Shown: piece after piece, positions 24,812-38,000 of the stretch
Position numbering within the stretch: position 1 is the stretch's first letter
Layout: every line of letters starts with the position of its first letter
From: Spirogloea muscicola
Lineage: Eukaryota > Streptophyta > Zygnematophyceae > Spirogloeales > Spirogloeaceae
Assembly: GCA_009602725.1 (NCBI GenBank)
Contig: WELB01000006.1
Span: forward strand, 422,220-486,219
DNA length: 64,000 nucleotides
Direction: 5' to 3'
Position numbers and translations under genes: made by a program
Notes under the pieces: model-generated
Told to the model about the DNA's origin: nothing
What the model saw: only the letters and a program-made list of their open reading frames with translations
The model's database searches: none

Positions 24812-25753
24812 CTACCTTATGGTGCTCAGTTGCTGCTGCTTGAGTTCTTCTTTGATATTGTTGCGGGTCTCAGCTAAATGTCGAATCTGTGAGACATTAG
24901 ACAACCGATACTGCAGAGCTTTATGACTGTAACAATGATAACAGAGTGTGAATGTTGCACTTTGGGGCAGTCTGTCCCACTCCTTACCTCTTGCTGAAAC
25001 CTGTCATACTGGCGCGGTAAGATTGGGCAGGATAAATGTGCCAATACGACGGTGCGTTTTATGCATTTACTTGGCAGATGTGTCTCCAACATGCCCAAAA
25101 TGCACACGGGAGGTACTGCCAGTCTTCACAAGACTAGATTGGCAATCCTTCATTGATAGGGATACCCACCGTGGTGACTCATGCCAAATCACTGGGGTAA
25201 GAGGAGGATATCTAGCAGACCAATACCATGCAGTATGCTGTGTGCGGTGGTTCCATAATCATTTGTTCTTTCGCTTAGTACCAATCTCGGCTGAATACAT
25301 GTTCAAGGCGAGGGACTTCTGTCAGGAACGTGAAGAGGAGCAGTGTTTAGCATCTCATTCTCAAATTGTCCACATTGCTGCCTCGTGACAAACTAGAGTT
25401 GCTTTTGCCGGTTCGACTCTAGGTTCAAGTTCTTTGCTACTAAGCGCGTAAATTACAGGATCCGGGTACCACTGATGATATCAGATGGACTCTCCTTGAT
25501 CAGCAGACTTGACCTGCCGCTGCAAACCTGAGGCACAGTGAACCATTTAGCAGGCGAAGCTGCTTCTCATTTTCCACTTGCGGGCATAGCGACAAGCCGA
25601 AAGTGAGTAGGCGAGGGGGGGGGGGCCGAGGGCAGGGCGCGTGCACAGAGGAGAGTGCAGGCACGGCGAGCAGCGCCGGCCAGTCGGCCGAGCTGCCGGA
25701 GGCCGCAGGCAGGCAGTAGCGGTCGCGGAAAAGGTGGCCTTGTCGGCGGCCAT
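24812..25753 (-). CDS. Unrecognised small protein (137 aa), possibly plastid-targeted
   Basis: I do not recognise this family. Six exons join with consistent phases: 25753-25578, 25519-25470, 25318-25282, 25133-25071, 25000-24988 (13 nt), 24886-24812. The start is in a good context (GCAGCCATGG). The first ~55 residues are rich in Ala, Pro, Cys and Arg without acidic residues except near the start, so a transit peptide is plausible. The core reads SLLIKESPSDIISEVPRLEH, then VKTGSTSRVHFGHVGDTSAK. The C-terminus is a predicted helix, FQQEIRHLAETRNNIKEELK, ending QQQLSTIR-stop. The donor of exon 1 (GTGGAA) is weak, so that boundary is the least sure. An in-frame ATG at 25795 could extend the N-terminus. 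The product is inferred only from splice logic. Confidence 0.5.
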
Positions 25754-26817
25754 GGCTGCTGTGGCCTTGCGTGCGCCCCTGGGTAACTTATTCACGGGTA
25801 CGTAAAGAAGCGGCAGCTGGTGTGCGGAGGGTCCGGTTTGAAATGGGCTGTGCGCGGGAGAGGTTTAAAGCGGGGCACCTCGCGCGGTGGCGGAAGCTTG
25901 ACGACGCCAGACGGGGGCGAAGGGGGCTTCTCCCATCTGCGTCGCGACGGCGGGGGCCGCTTGTGCCCCGCCAGTAGTTGGACCCTCCACCCCGTTGGTA
26001 CGAGACGGCCGGCGAGGCCGTTCGAGACGGCACCGCCGTCGCGGCTCCGCCGGGCCGCGCACGGAACGGCTCTCCCGCCGCCGTCGGGTGATCGCTGCAT
26101 ACCACATGGTTACCACATCTACTGGACGGCTCGTTACCTCGATACCGTCAGAACCAAAAAGGGCTGACTGACTGCCCCCACCCCCCGGCCCCCCCGCCGC
26201 CAATCGCGGCGCCCGGCACGCCCCGCCNAGGCATGATCCGGCCGCCGTGCTGCGGAGACGGCGGCGGCGGCCACTCAGTCCCCCGCCACGGCTGCGCCAG
26301 CGGCGGCGAGCCGAGACTGCACCTGCCTCGCGTGGCACTCGGGGCGGGGCACGCCGTGGCCCCTGACGCGGCTCGCTGGCTGCCGGCCCTGCGCCGTTGC
26401 CCCCCCAGAAAGGCTGGCTGTGGCCGCCCCTCGCTGCCGCGCAAGCAGCCGGAGCAGCGGCCGCCGTGCGGCCGCCGCCATCATAGCCACTTCCAGCTGC
26501 GAAACTCCGCGTCTTGATGTGGAAGGACGTGAGTGTGCCGCTTCTGTAGCTGCGCTCCTCGGGCGAATTTGCTCGGCCGCTGCGCGTCCAGCTTGCTGTC
26601 AAACAAGCGGGGCCCCGATAGTACTGCCAGACCAAGGCGCTGAGCGCTTCAGGAAGCGCTGGCAGCGCTCAAGCCGTCTCCTCAGGCTCACTGTCATATG
26701 TTGCTCCCAGCCTTGCACTGCACTGCCTGCGCTGAGCACGGCCGCCCTTGTTGCTGAGCTCTCCCGTTCTTCCTCCCTGCACCTGTGCAGTGGCGCTGTA
26801 GCCGAAGCCGGGCGAGC
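25754..26817. other. GC-rich spacer upstream of the O-fucosyltransferase
   Basis: Very GC-rich, with overlapping open frames on both strands and one N at 26228. A weak candidate for a two-exon small gene is listed separately (26148-26490, minus). No other conserved coding signal was seen. Confidence 0.4.
26148..26490 (-). CDS. Possible small mitochondrial protein, two exons
   Basis: Weak call. Exon 26490-26323 starts MAMMAAAARRPLLRLLARQR, a textbook-like mitochondrial presequence, and ends at a GTGCAG donor. After a 73-nt intron, exon 26249-26148 adds HGGRIMP, an unknown residue at the N (26228), then RGVPGAAIGGGGAGG and a short tail to a stop. I do not recognise the 89-residue product. GC-rich sequence makes long open frames by chance. 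Confidence 0.22.
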
Positions 26818-29800
26818 ATGGCAGGCCGCTTCCTGTGGCTCAGCATGTGGCTCTCGGTCTGCGCACTGCTGGCCGTCCAGATCGCACCGGCCCTGAACAG
26901 CCTCATCGGCGACCGCGCGTATGAGCAAGAGGGCGCCTCTGACGCCATCCGAGTAACCCAGCACCACGACTGGGTGAGCACCACTACAGGCGGTCCTTGG
27001 CAGCTGCGCAAGCAGGGTCCTTCGTTGAGAGCCAGGCCTGCTCTGCAGTCACTCCTCTCCTGGCGCTTGCGGATGCGTCTGGCACATCCGCTTGCAGGAG
27101 CAGGTTCTTGCCTTCACATACCTAGTGGTACTTCATCCGGCAACGAATTGGGTGCTCGAAGGCGCCAATGGGGCCTCATACTCGTCAACGTGACAAGGGC
27201 AAGGCCCCATCCTGTCAAGTCCTTTCCTAGAGCAGCTGACAGAGCAGCTGACCTCCTTCTGCTTCAGTAACTGCTGGGCTCGTCGTGAGCAGGTTGAAAC
27301 AGAGGAGCAGGACGATGACCACATGGACCTGCCCCTGGAGCTTCTCCCTCCTTCGCCCCCACCTCCCGTCATCCCCAAGCCCTGGAACCCCAAGCTCAGC
27401 GCCAAGTTGAAGCTGGAGCTTGCCGAGCTGCGGAGGGTAAGCATTGGTGGCATAACGCTTCGTGCTGCAACCAAGGGAAAAGGCACCAGCTTAGTTGCTG
27501 AAATAATTGCTCGGAACGAATGCATTGTTCATAGTTGGTCTTCCTTGCTGGTTGTCCTCGAAATGGCGCACAACACCTGCAATGAAGTGCAGGTATTGCT
27601 ACCTGGGCCACCTCATAATCAGCCCAGGCAAAGTGAACAACAGAAGCTGCAAGGGCCTCTCTTAAGCAGGGACTGGCGTTCAGTACTTGCCTTCTCCCCC
27701 AGAAGCTTGACGTGCTTGATATGCTGGTCATATGCCTTGCAGCGACAAGTAAAGCTTGCAAAGCTGTGGAAGAAGCCTCCCGACAGAGGCTACAAGCCCT
27801 GCATCGATCCTAGCAGCGAGTTTACAGGTGACCTTGTCCTTGTATAGCTGCTTGCTCACCTACATGGTCTCAGTGGGCTGCTGACATCCTAATGATAGGC
27901 ACACTGAAATGTACCTGCTCGAGGCAGGTGTAGTGAAGTGGCAAGTTGAGTATGCATGCCAGCAGGAAATGAAGGTAGAGTGAAAGACAACAGGGCAGGG
28001 AATGGGTCGAAGGAGAGTGCTGTGAGGTGGTGGGAGGGTGGAGATGAGAGAGAGAGCAGGGATGAAGGAGAGAGGGCCAGGTAGCCGTTGAGTTACTGTT
28101 GAATTGTGGAAAGCGGAGTGCCAGGGGAAGACAAGGCCTTTGCAGTCCTTGTCTGAGAAGCGCTCGCTGTAGCAGATGTCGCTGGATGTCAGCTGCTGCT
28201 ATCCCCACTTTGCCGGTGCATGTGCTCATTGTTGAGTGTCCGCGTGCACAGCGGCGAGCAAAGCGACCAGAGGCTTCCTGCGTGTGTATGCTAATGGAGG
28301 TCTCAATCAGATGCGTGCTGGGGTGAGTTTGGCAATTCTCTAACCTGCTGCAGCTCTGGCATCACTGGAGTGATTCCCTTCTTTGGGTGCTTCTGGCTTG
28401 GATGCTGTGCACACCAACCTCGACCTCTCTACTGCCAGAAGGCTACTGCAGGCTCTGCAAGCTCTTGATCATGCAGATGACGATTCGTTAACAAGACCAT
28501 GTAGAAAGTACTCTGCCATACCTACAGTGTAATGTCATAGTCATCTTTCTCTGCACTTTTCTGGTTCAGTTTGGCTTGGCTTGCTGACTTACTAAGTTCT
28601 CTGCTCTCCACTCTGCGCCTCAAGATCTGCGACATGGTGGCTGTTGCAAGAATCTTGAATGCAACACTCATTGTGCCCGAACTCGACAAGGGCTCCTTCT
28701 GGCAAGATAACAGGTGCTGCCTCACCCAGAGTTTGCAAGGCGCTCTGATTGCAGGTGTTTCATCGACAGGTTGACGGGCATATTTGAAAGTGCCGACGAT
28801 CAATGTCCACCCAGTGTTGGTTTGCCATATTGCTGTTTGCCGCCAATGATATTGCCCTTCTGTGACAGCGGCATGTGCCTCCACTTGCACTCTGTGCAGC
28901 AACTTTTCTGACATCTTTGATGTGGAGTACTTCATTGAGGCTCTGAAGGATGATGTGCCAGTCCTGCAGCATCTGCCCAAGCAGTATCGCTATGCTGCGG
29001 AGGCCCGCAAGTTCTTCAGGTCCTGGTCCCCTTACAGCTATTACAACGAGGACATTGCCAAGCTGTGGCACTCGTACAAGGCAAGCTTTGTATCCTTTCT
29101 CATTGGGTATCTATATGCTTGAGAGACTTGATGTCTGAGAGACGTGCTGAGCTGTCAGTGGCCACTCCTTTTGCGGCTGAATTGTGTAGAGATGCTTCCT
29201 GTTTGTCAGCACCCGCATTCTCTCCATCTGTACAGCATGATACCGAAGTACCCTTCTGCCCATTTCAGTATGCACTTGGCTGGCCTCTACAGTCGCTTCA
29301 GATAGCAGCAAAATGTTTTATTGTTAGAAGCGTAATTGTGCTGCTTCATCGCTTTTGCAGGTTATTCGAGCAATGAAATCAGACTCTCGCCTTGCTAACA
29401 ATGAGCTTCCCACGGACATCCAGAAGCTTCGCTGCCGTGTGCATTACGATGCCTTGCGCTTTGCACCACACATTGAAATGATGGGAAAGGTACTTGTTGA
29501 TAATGCTGGAGCATTGGAGCTCGGCCACTGTTGCGACATTTCAAGCAAATCTGAAGCTCAAAAGAGTAGGACATGGACTTTCCCATGTTTGGTAGTGTAT
29601 GCTCCACCATATCTACCACAGTGGCAGTGATTATTGTATTGGCTCGGACAAATGCAGGAGCTGGTGAAGCGAATGCAAAAGCAGGGTCCCTACATTGCTC
29701 TACATCTGCGCTATGAGATGGACATGCTTGCTTTTAGTGGCTGCTACCACGGCCTGTCGAAGGAGGAGGCTGACGAGCTCACTGCTATCAGGTAAGAGGA

Positions 29801-31453
29801 TTGATTCTAAGTCTTACGGATGAAATCTGAGCACCACTTTTGCAATTATCACCTAGAGTGTCATGATACTCTAGATGTCTTGGAGGACAAGCACTTAGTG
29901 CTCCCGACTGCAGATGACAAGGAGCAAAAGTGCGAATTGGTACAATGCAGGATGAAGACGAAGCACTGGAGAGTTAAGGAGATTGACCCAACAATTCAAC
30001 GAGCACACGGGTTTTGCCCCTTAACCCCCAAAGAGATAGGAATGCTTCTGCACTCCATGGGCTTCCTCAACACAACCTTAATTTACATAGCTTCCGGAGA
30101 AATCTACGGTGGAGAGGTTCGGATGGCCGACTTCCGACACTTCTTTCCGCTCATAGTTCGCAAGGTGAGCTCATGTACACTCATAGAAGCTCTTTGCAGA
30201 TGCTCTCTCGCCTTGTCACAAGAAGACGCGATACTCTGGAGTTAGCTGGTCCCTTGCAGGTTTTCAACTGTCTAGCTTTATAATGGCTGAGCCCTAAGCC
30301 ACGCTTACTGGTAATCATATGTCCTTCACTTAGCATGCACAGCATATGAGACAGATATTACTTTGCTGATGCCAAAGAACGATTTCTTCCAGCCAGCCGG
30401 CCCTTGCTTTGCCTCTCTACAGCTTGAATTCCTGGCAGCAGCTCAATTGTTGTGGTTGTTGTGCAGGAGACACTGCTCACAGTAGAGGAGCTTGCACCAT
30501 TTGTGGACCACAGAAGCCAAATGGCTGCCTTAGACTACATAGCCTCAGTGGAGAGTGATCTCTTTGTGCCAACTTACTCAGGCAACATGGCTCGGGCCGT
30601 GGAAGGTCATCGTAGGTTTCTAGGTCATCGGAAGACAATCATCCCAGATAGGTAAGAAAGAGCTGGAGTTGGCTTTTCATACCAATATTTATGCAATGGC
30701 TTTCACAAACATCCCATTATTTGGGCCCAATGTGAGGAGAAGCTAAGAGCAATTGTCACGTGACGTAACATGGTCGAGTGCGGTATGCAACCAGGAAGGA
30801 GCTTGTGGCTCTCTTTGACAAGATGGAGAGGAGGGAAATTTCCCCAGGCAAGGAATTCAATGAGGCTGTGTCACTGATCCACATGCACAGGTAAGCAACG
30901 ATAAAATCTTAGACATTGCTTGCCTTGCAAGCCCAAAGAGCCTCCACCTCGTTGATTGCAGTTGCTACATGGCCAGCTCTACTGCATCGGGATAATCGGT
31001 ACTATGCTAATCGTCTTGAGTAGAGCTTTGGACCTGATCTAGTTGCTACCTTCTGTTTCTGCTCTAAGGCAAGGGGCTCCAAGGGAAAGGAAGGGGCCAG
31101 CCCCAGGAACACGGGGGAAAGAGCGGCCGAGAACAGAGGAGGCGTTCTACACGAATCCCTTGCCAGACTGCTTGTGCCAGGAGAATCCGAGGAACCTCGG
31201 TGGAAAGGGCACAGGAGTGCGGCGAGCAGGCGGTAACATCACACTGGACAGGAACATCACCACAGTTTTGGAGCGGCTGAGAAGAGGAGCGAGGCGAGAT
31301 GGGGACTTGAGGAGCAAGCGGGCGAGCAAGCGGCGAAAAGCTGGTGGGCTGGTGCCACCGAGCGATGCGTCCGATGGCACGCTGCCAGAGGTGCACAGGA
31401 GTAGAAGCTTGCTAGAAAGTGACGAAGGCGAGACGAAAGCTTTCTGGCTATAG
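26818..31453 (+). CDS. Plant O-fucosyltransferase-family protein (GT106/PF10250 type)
   Basis: Golgi-type membrane protein of the plant O-fucosyltransferase family; members act on pectin and glycoproteins, and the substrate here is unknown. Twelve exons: 26818-26973, 27293-27436, 27743-27827, 28273-28322, 28625-28713, 28900-29080, 29361-29489, 29658-29791, 29951-30164, 30467-30651, 30795-30890, 31069-31453. Phases agree, giving 615 aa. A signal anchor lies at residues ~4-24 ([18 protein letters not shown]). Family blocks are [100 protein letters not shown], and [17 protein letters not shown]. The tail [11 protein letters not shown] is also typical. The intron after 29080 starts with GC (AAG|GCAAGC), a GC-AG intron. 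A Lys/Arg-rich extension of about 75 residues follows the conserved tail. Confidence 0.93.
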
Positions 31454-32019
31454 TTAGCATCATCGCCCCTGAGAAGCTTCACAAGTGTCCGCTATTTATA
31501 TCTTGATTCACCCCACCCTCAAAATCGTGCTCCCTTCAAGTCCTGGCTTTTGTTGGAAGTGCTCAGTAAGGGCCAGCGCAAGATCTGCGACAATTGCATC
31601 TTTGCTGAGCTGATGCTTGAAGTCTCCAGTTGGTCATTCTGGGCTGCCACCAAGGCAGTCAATACCAGAAAAAAGAATGGCATATATCACGAAGGCGAGG
31701 GAGCCCGAGTAGACGGGTTCAGGTCCAAAATTGTGGACAAGCTGAGGTTGGTCTTCACCGTCTCTATCATCATCACAAACAAAAGCATAAGCCATCACTG
31801 CAAGGGCCTAGGTTACAGAGATGAACCAGTTCGACACTGAATCACTACATGACATAGATGAAAATTAGCAAGTCTTGCTGACCTGAACAGGTTGCCTTAA
31901 TTCGCAACAATGACCAGCGGCAGCTCGCAACACGTTAATATTCTGAAGGACCTCACAGTCATAGCTGCTGTAACACAGAGATTGTCTTGGAGAGACAAGG
32001 CACTGACCTTACCTGTGGG
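31454..32019. other. Convergent spacer between O-fucosyltransferase and golgin
   Basis: Shared 3' flank of two convergent genes. Neither strand shows a conserved frame. Confidence 0.5.
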
Positions 32020-35000
32020 CTAGACACGCACCGTGGAGAGCATGGCAGCCAGGAGGGCATGAAGAGCGAGCCAGTAAAATGTCAGGGCCAGGCGGGCTGC
32101 GGGGTGGCCCATAAGATAACTGCCAGCCGACAGGCTGCGGTAGAGCGCACAGATAATGAGTTTCACAGGTCAGACAGGCAACCAGCCTTTCAGCATATGC
32201 TGTACGGTCTTTGGATGACAAAAGCATTGCAGCTGCAAACTCTATATTGCTCGCAAGGGCTCCTCTGCCAGGGCAAAGGTGCCCACACTGTGCGTTGGGG
32301 CTGCATTGATAACCAGCAATGTCAAAGCGGCACGCTCAACGAGTTGCCTAGTCACAGATAACTCGCTATTGTTGCTTACCAGAGTTTGTCTATGCCGTTC
32401 ACGGACGGCCGCAAGAAGCCAGGCAGGTGTTGGAACTTCATATGCACCAATTTGAAACCACGAACTGCACCACGGTGGTGATCGTGTCAACCTTTTGGCA
32501 AAGCGGGATCTCCACTTCAAGTGCATGCAGGAGTCAGGAGTACCAGCATACAATGGTCATAAGCTGGGGTCCACGACCCAGCACTCTTCTCACAGTTTGT
32601 GCCACACCTTCATCCTCGTCATCCTCAGATCGTAGTGACGCTTGTGCAGCTTCAATATCATAGGACAACAATGACGGGGACTTCCGCAAGATAGGTGGAG
32701 AAGGGATGGCAGGTGCAGGAGCCCTCCTCGAGTCCTTCCTTCTCTGCTGGCCAGGAATGCACCGCAACATCTGTGATCAGTGGGTGGTAGCATCTGATAG
32801 TCACACTGACTGTGAGACACGATCTGCAGCAGGTATACATCGTCCTCCTGGCTAGTCGTAACCAATTGATCTTCCAACAAACAAGTGGCAATTTAGTACT
32901 TCAGATCGCACTAACACCGCACGAACATAGAGACATCTCACCATGTCTTCCATCTCGCGTGATGTGGCCTCGGACTTCCTCTCCGCTGCACCCTGCAGCA
33001 GGGCAGCACTGTTCCCGTCCACAGTCTCCTTAAGGATCTGCGCTTGCTCCAGAGCAACCTGCAGCTTCTGCCGTACTTCTGCAACCTCCAGCTGTCGCTC
33101 CTCAGTCAGCGCACGCCAGCTCTCCGCTTCTCTCAGCACGGCCTCCATCTCCTTACGCAGCTCCTCTGACTCCTCTTCCTGACTCTGCGTCCCCAAAATG
33201 AAAATTGCTCAAGCGAAGCTCAATAAGAAGGTAATGACATGACAACTTTGGTCTATTGCAGGGGGCAGGCTGATGACCTCCTGCAACACGGACCTGGGTT
33301 AGTGAAATAGCAATTTGAGCAGTGCCGTTGATTCTAGTAGAAGCCATGCGCACCTGTGCAGTAGACCGCCACCTCTCCACCTCCACCAGCAAGTCATGCA
33401 CTTGATGCTGTGGCTCGTCTGCACCGCCCGTGGCCTCCCTGGCCTCCCCCCGGGCCGTGTGAAGTTCTTGCCAGCTCCTGCTGGCTTCCCCTTCCCTCTC
33501 AACGGCCCTGCCCACCATGTCCGACTCCTTCGCAGGCACTGCCTCCGTTGCCGTATTGCTTGCTGGCAGGCTCCTGAGCTCCAACTCCAAGGCCTGGACA
33601 CGAGCGTGGAGAGCGGTATTCTCCTCCTGCAGGCTCTCGGCAATGGCTGCCGCCTCCTCAGACTGCCTCCGCATCGCCTCGACCTTGCTGTTTGCTGCAT
33701 CAAGCATCTCGATTGCTCTGACACTCTGAGACGTCGCCTGGACGACTGACTGGTCCTTCTCCTGCAGGGCTACCCGAAGAGACGACATGCTGGCATGAAG
33801 CTCGTCCCTGCCACGCTCCACCTCTGCCAGCGCCGCAGACCTGTCTCGAAGATCTGCAGCAGCGAAGCCAGCAAGATGGGAATTTGACTTGCAGTCCAGC
33901 TTTCACTTTTAGTCCAGCTTGAATCAGTCTTGCAAAAACTTGCTCACAAGATCAGCAGCTTTAGGAGCAGCATGGAAGGACCAAAAGTTGAAGCTAGTGC
34001 TTCAATGTCATAGCTAGCATCGAATAGAGGTTACGTGTGTATGACCTGCATCCTTGGCGAGCATGACTTTCTTCAGAGCTGCCAACTCCTCCTCCAGCGC
34101 CCTCCGCCGCTGATGCTCCACCTTGCCGCTCTCAGCAGCTTCAGCCAGTTCCTTGGCCTCGGCATCCCGGACAGCCAGCTCCTCTTCCAGCACCGCCGCC
34201 CGCGCTGCCAGCACCTCAATCCTCAGGCGGGCATTATCCCGCTCCTGGCCTGCCTGCTCCAGTGACTTACCACGTGCTGCCAGCTGCTCGGCGTCAGTCC
34301 TGCTCCTCCCCAGCTCCGCTGCAGCCTCTTCACTGTCTCTTGAGAGGGCGTCGACCTGATCCTGCAGTAACTGCAGCTCGTGCAACTGCTGCACTTCCGT
34401 ACTTCGGAGCACCGTGAGCTCCTGCTCCTTCTCAGCAACCACCGCCGCCAGCTCTGCAGCAGCATCCTGTCGCAGGCCCTCCAAAGCAAGCTCTGTCTCC
34501 TTCACAGCTCTCTCTGTCGCCTCAATCACTGCCGCGGCGACGCTTGCCAACCTTTGCTGCTGAAATGCGGCAGTGGCAGCTTCAAGCTCCTGCTGCAACT
34601 TTTGGATCTCCAGAGTCTTCTGTGCCTCGTTTGCAGACACCTCAGTGCTGCTTGCCGCCCTCAAATCTGCAAGCTCTTTCTGGGTTGACTTCAGAGCCGC
34701 CTTGTGCTGCTCAAGCTCAGGAATGTGCACATTGACTTTTGCCTGGGCAGCCTGGAGGGTCGCCTGCAATGTAGCAACTTGTTCTTCGGCAGCCTTCCTT
34801 AGGCCCTCCTCGCGGATGCAGAGCTGCTTCACTTGCTGCAGCTCGGACCGCCAGGCCTGGGCCTTGGTGGACAGATCCTCCAGCAACAAAGTCGTTTCTT
34901 TGAGCTGCGCCTCAACGACCTCCACCTGCTCTGCAAGAGCGTCCCTCTCGGTAGCGACGCGCACCATGCTAGTCTCATGCTGTGATGCATCTGTGTGAAG

Positions 35001-38000
35001 CTGCCGCAATTCTGAGTCCTTTGCCTCGATCAGCGCTTGGAGCTCTAGAGCCGCTGCCTGTAGTTGCTCGGCCTTGCCGAGCACTGCGGCAGCCGCCTTC
35101 TCCGCCCGCAAGGACTCTTCTGCCTCTGAAAGCTGTTCCCCAATACTCTCCAGCTCTGCACGCATAGCCGCATGCTCGGCTGACAGCTCAGCCACGCGAC
35201 GGCGGTCACTCTCCGCCTCTTTCGCGGAGTCCGCAAGCATCTCCTTCGCTTTTGCGAGTTGACCCAGCGCGGAACCCATGCGGGCCTTGTCATCAGCGCA
35301 AGCAAGCTCTGCGCGCTCCAGCTCGCCCTGCAGAGATCGGATTTGTGCCCACAAAGCCGCCTCTTGTGCAGCAGCCTCTGCCTGCACCTGCGCCACTGCT
35401 GCCTTGCTTTCCGTGCACTCCCTCTCTCGCTGGCCAAGAGACTCCAGCAGCTGCTCCTCCTTGGCACGCCTGTCCTCCAGGGCTTTGGCCAGCTCCAGGC
35501 GAGCCTGCTCCACAGTGGCCTTCTCATGCAGCGATGCCGCGAGGGAGTCGTCCCGGTCGCTGACCACCACGCTGAGCTCCGCCAGCTTCTCGGACAGGGC
35601 GAGCTTCTCACGTTCGGAGGCCTGGAGCACCCTGTCCCGCTCAGCCAGGTCCTTCTCCAGCTTCGCCTTGGCAGCCTCGATGCCCTTGCCCTTCTTCACC
35701 GCCTTCTGCAGCTTCTCCCGCAGCACCGCCGCCTGCTCCTGGACCTTAAGGATCTCCACCCCCGCCTCCGCCAGCTTGCTTTCGCAATCACTATTGGCCC
35801 CGTCACGCAGTGCAGCCACATCCTCTTTCGCCTTCTCCAGCAACTGCCTCAGGTTGGCGTTCAGCAGCTCCACATGCTTGTGGGATGCCTTCGTGTTCTC
35901 AAGCTCGTCAGCGGCTGCCTTGGCACCATTGATGGCAGCAGACAGCTTGCTCTTCAGCAGCGCAATGGACTCGTCTCTTTCTTCCACAGCACATGATTGA
36001 GTCTCCCTCAAAGCTTCCAGCTCGTTGTCACGCGAGGCCACAAGCCGCTTCAGCCCTTCTGCTTCTTGGTGTAGGGAGGTAGAAGCGGCCTGCAGCATCC
36101 AGGAGCACAAGCTCATGAGAGTGACCAGCACCTAGGCTGTACAGGCTGTCAGTAGCTGCTAAAGAGGTCACTCGATTGTGGAGTGCTCAAAGCTCCCTGA
36201 CTACTGCCCCCTCGTCTGCTCCATAGACACCCAGGCGACAACTCTTGTGGGCCTGTAGAGTGGGCCTGTAGAGAGGGCTTGATAAGTGCACAGAACACAT
36301 ACTACCAAACCCTTGCACTGCTTAATACGTACATCATTTCGTACCTGGGCATTTATCAGCTGCAATGCCAGTTCCTTGCCGTGCGCCTCAGCAGCGTGCA
36401 GCTTCTCAGTGCTGGCCAAAGCCTCCTTCGCAAAACGTTCCTGCATTGTGTTGACAAGCGCCTCCAGCTCAGTGCATCTACTCTGCAGCTCTGCAGCCGC
36501 GGTTGCAAGCAGCTGACTTTCCTCCTGCTCCTGCCTTAGGCTTGCCTCCTTGGCTGCCATGTCGTGAGAGAGCTGCTCCTCCAGCGCTACAAACTCCTCG
36601 TCCTTGTTGCGCAGGCTCTCCTGCAACTCATGTACGTGTGTGACTGACATCTCCAGCTCCGCCTGCGCAGCGGATGCAGCCTCCCCCTGACCAAGCAGGG
36701 CCTTGAGTTCCTGGTCGCGCAATGCCAGGAGCCGTCCCAGCTCCGCCGCCTCCTGCTGCAGAAGGGCGTGCTTGTCCTGCATGTAACAATGAGGAACCAC
36801 ATATGAGCCTAAAAGATGATGTACCAGATGAGAGCTGCTTTTGACCATATGTACGTGGAACTCGACTTCAACTCCACAACATGGACCCTTGCACTGCAGA
36901 TTATTTATTTAGGGGCCTTAGCCCCCCCACTATGACAACATTATTGCAGCCTCCAAATGCCTAGTCTCCAGTCCACTCTACATGGAGGGGCAGCGGATCA
37001 TATGGCCACTGATCGTGTGTACATGGACATACACCTTATCAACATTGCAACTTGAGGACCTGCACTGCACTCACATGGGCACGGCTGCCATACCTGGACA
37101 TTGCCTAGCTGTGCTGTCAGATACTCAACGTGCTCTTTGGAGCTCTGCAGCAGTCTGGAGCTCGCGCTTGCCTCCTTGCCTTGCTCCTCTTGCACCGAGC
37201 GAAGAAGGGCCTCCAGCTCTGTACACTTGCTCTGCAGCTCTGTGATCTCACCCGTGAGCCGCCGGCTCTTTGTCTGCTCATGCTTCAGGCTCGCCTCCTT
37301 GGCCGCCACATCCTGAGACAGCTGCTCCTCCATCGTACTGAAATCCTCCTCCCTGCTTTGCAGACTTTCTTGCAGCTCCCGCACGCGAGCGTGGAGGCTC
37401 TTGAGCTCCAGTTGTGCCACATGTGTGGCTTCGCCCTGGCCGCCGAGCTGAGCTGTTAGGTCCTTGAGCTCGTCTGTGCGCAAGGCCAGGAGCTGGCGCA
37501 GCTCCTCCGTTTTTCTCTGCAGGAGGGCGTGTTTGTATGTGAGACTACAACTGCTGAGAAGTTGGACGGCAATAGGCTACATACAGGTGCATAGAGGACC
37601 CTGTAACCGAGAGTGCCAACAAGTGCGTGACAACTGGTACAGATCGGAGCCCCTCTAGCACGCAACATGTGGACCCAGCAATCGCAAACGGACGGGCTAT
37701 GCTGCACTCGAACCACCTCGGCATGTACTCTCACTTCTCATCTTAGGTTCCTTGTCTACACCGGACTGATCATGATCCTCATCTTGGAGCAGCTGCCGCC
37801 ACTTGAATGAGCAACGGATTCACGAATCATGATCAAACACTCATTAGCAGGAGCATGGCTTGTAGTACCTGGGTGATCCCAAGCTGCTCCGTCAGATCCT
37901 CAACCTGGCACTTGGCTTGTTGCAGCATCTCGGCAGTCGTGCTTGCCTCCTTGCTTTGCTGCTCGTGCTCCAGGACAAGGGAGCCCTCCAACGCCCTGCA

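Noticed and set aside
32380-32464. Earlier acceptor (32465) for the golgin exon carrying FLRPSVNGIDKL
   Set aside because: It requires a weak GTCGTG donor upstream. The acceptor at 32436 pairs in phase with the better GTATGC donor, though the alternative is not excluded.
35259-35996. Long plus-strand open frame of 245 codons opposite the golgin
   Set aside because: It mirrors Ala/Leu/Gln/Glu-rich coiled-coil codons on the minus strand. The minus strand has the conserved ends, consistent exon phases and a tail anchor.
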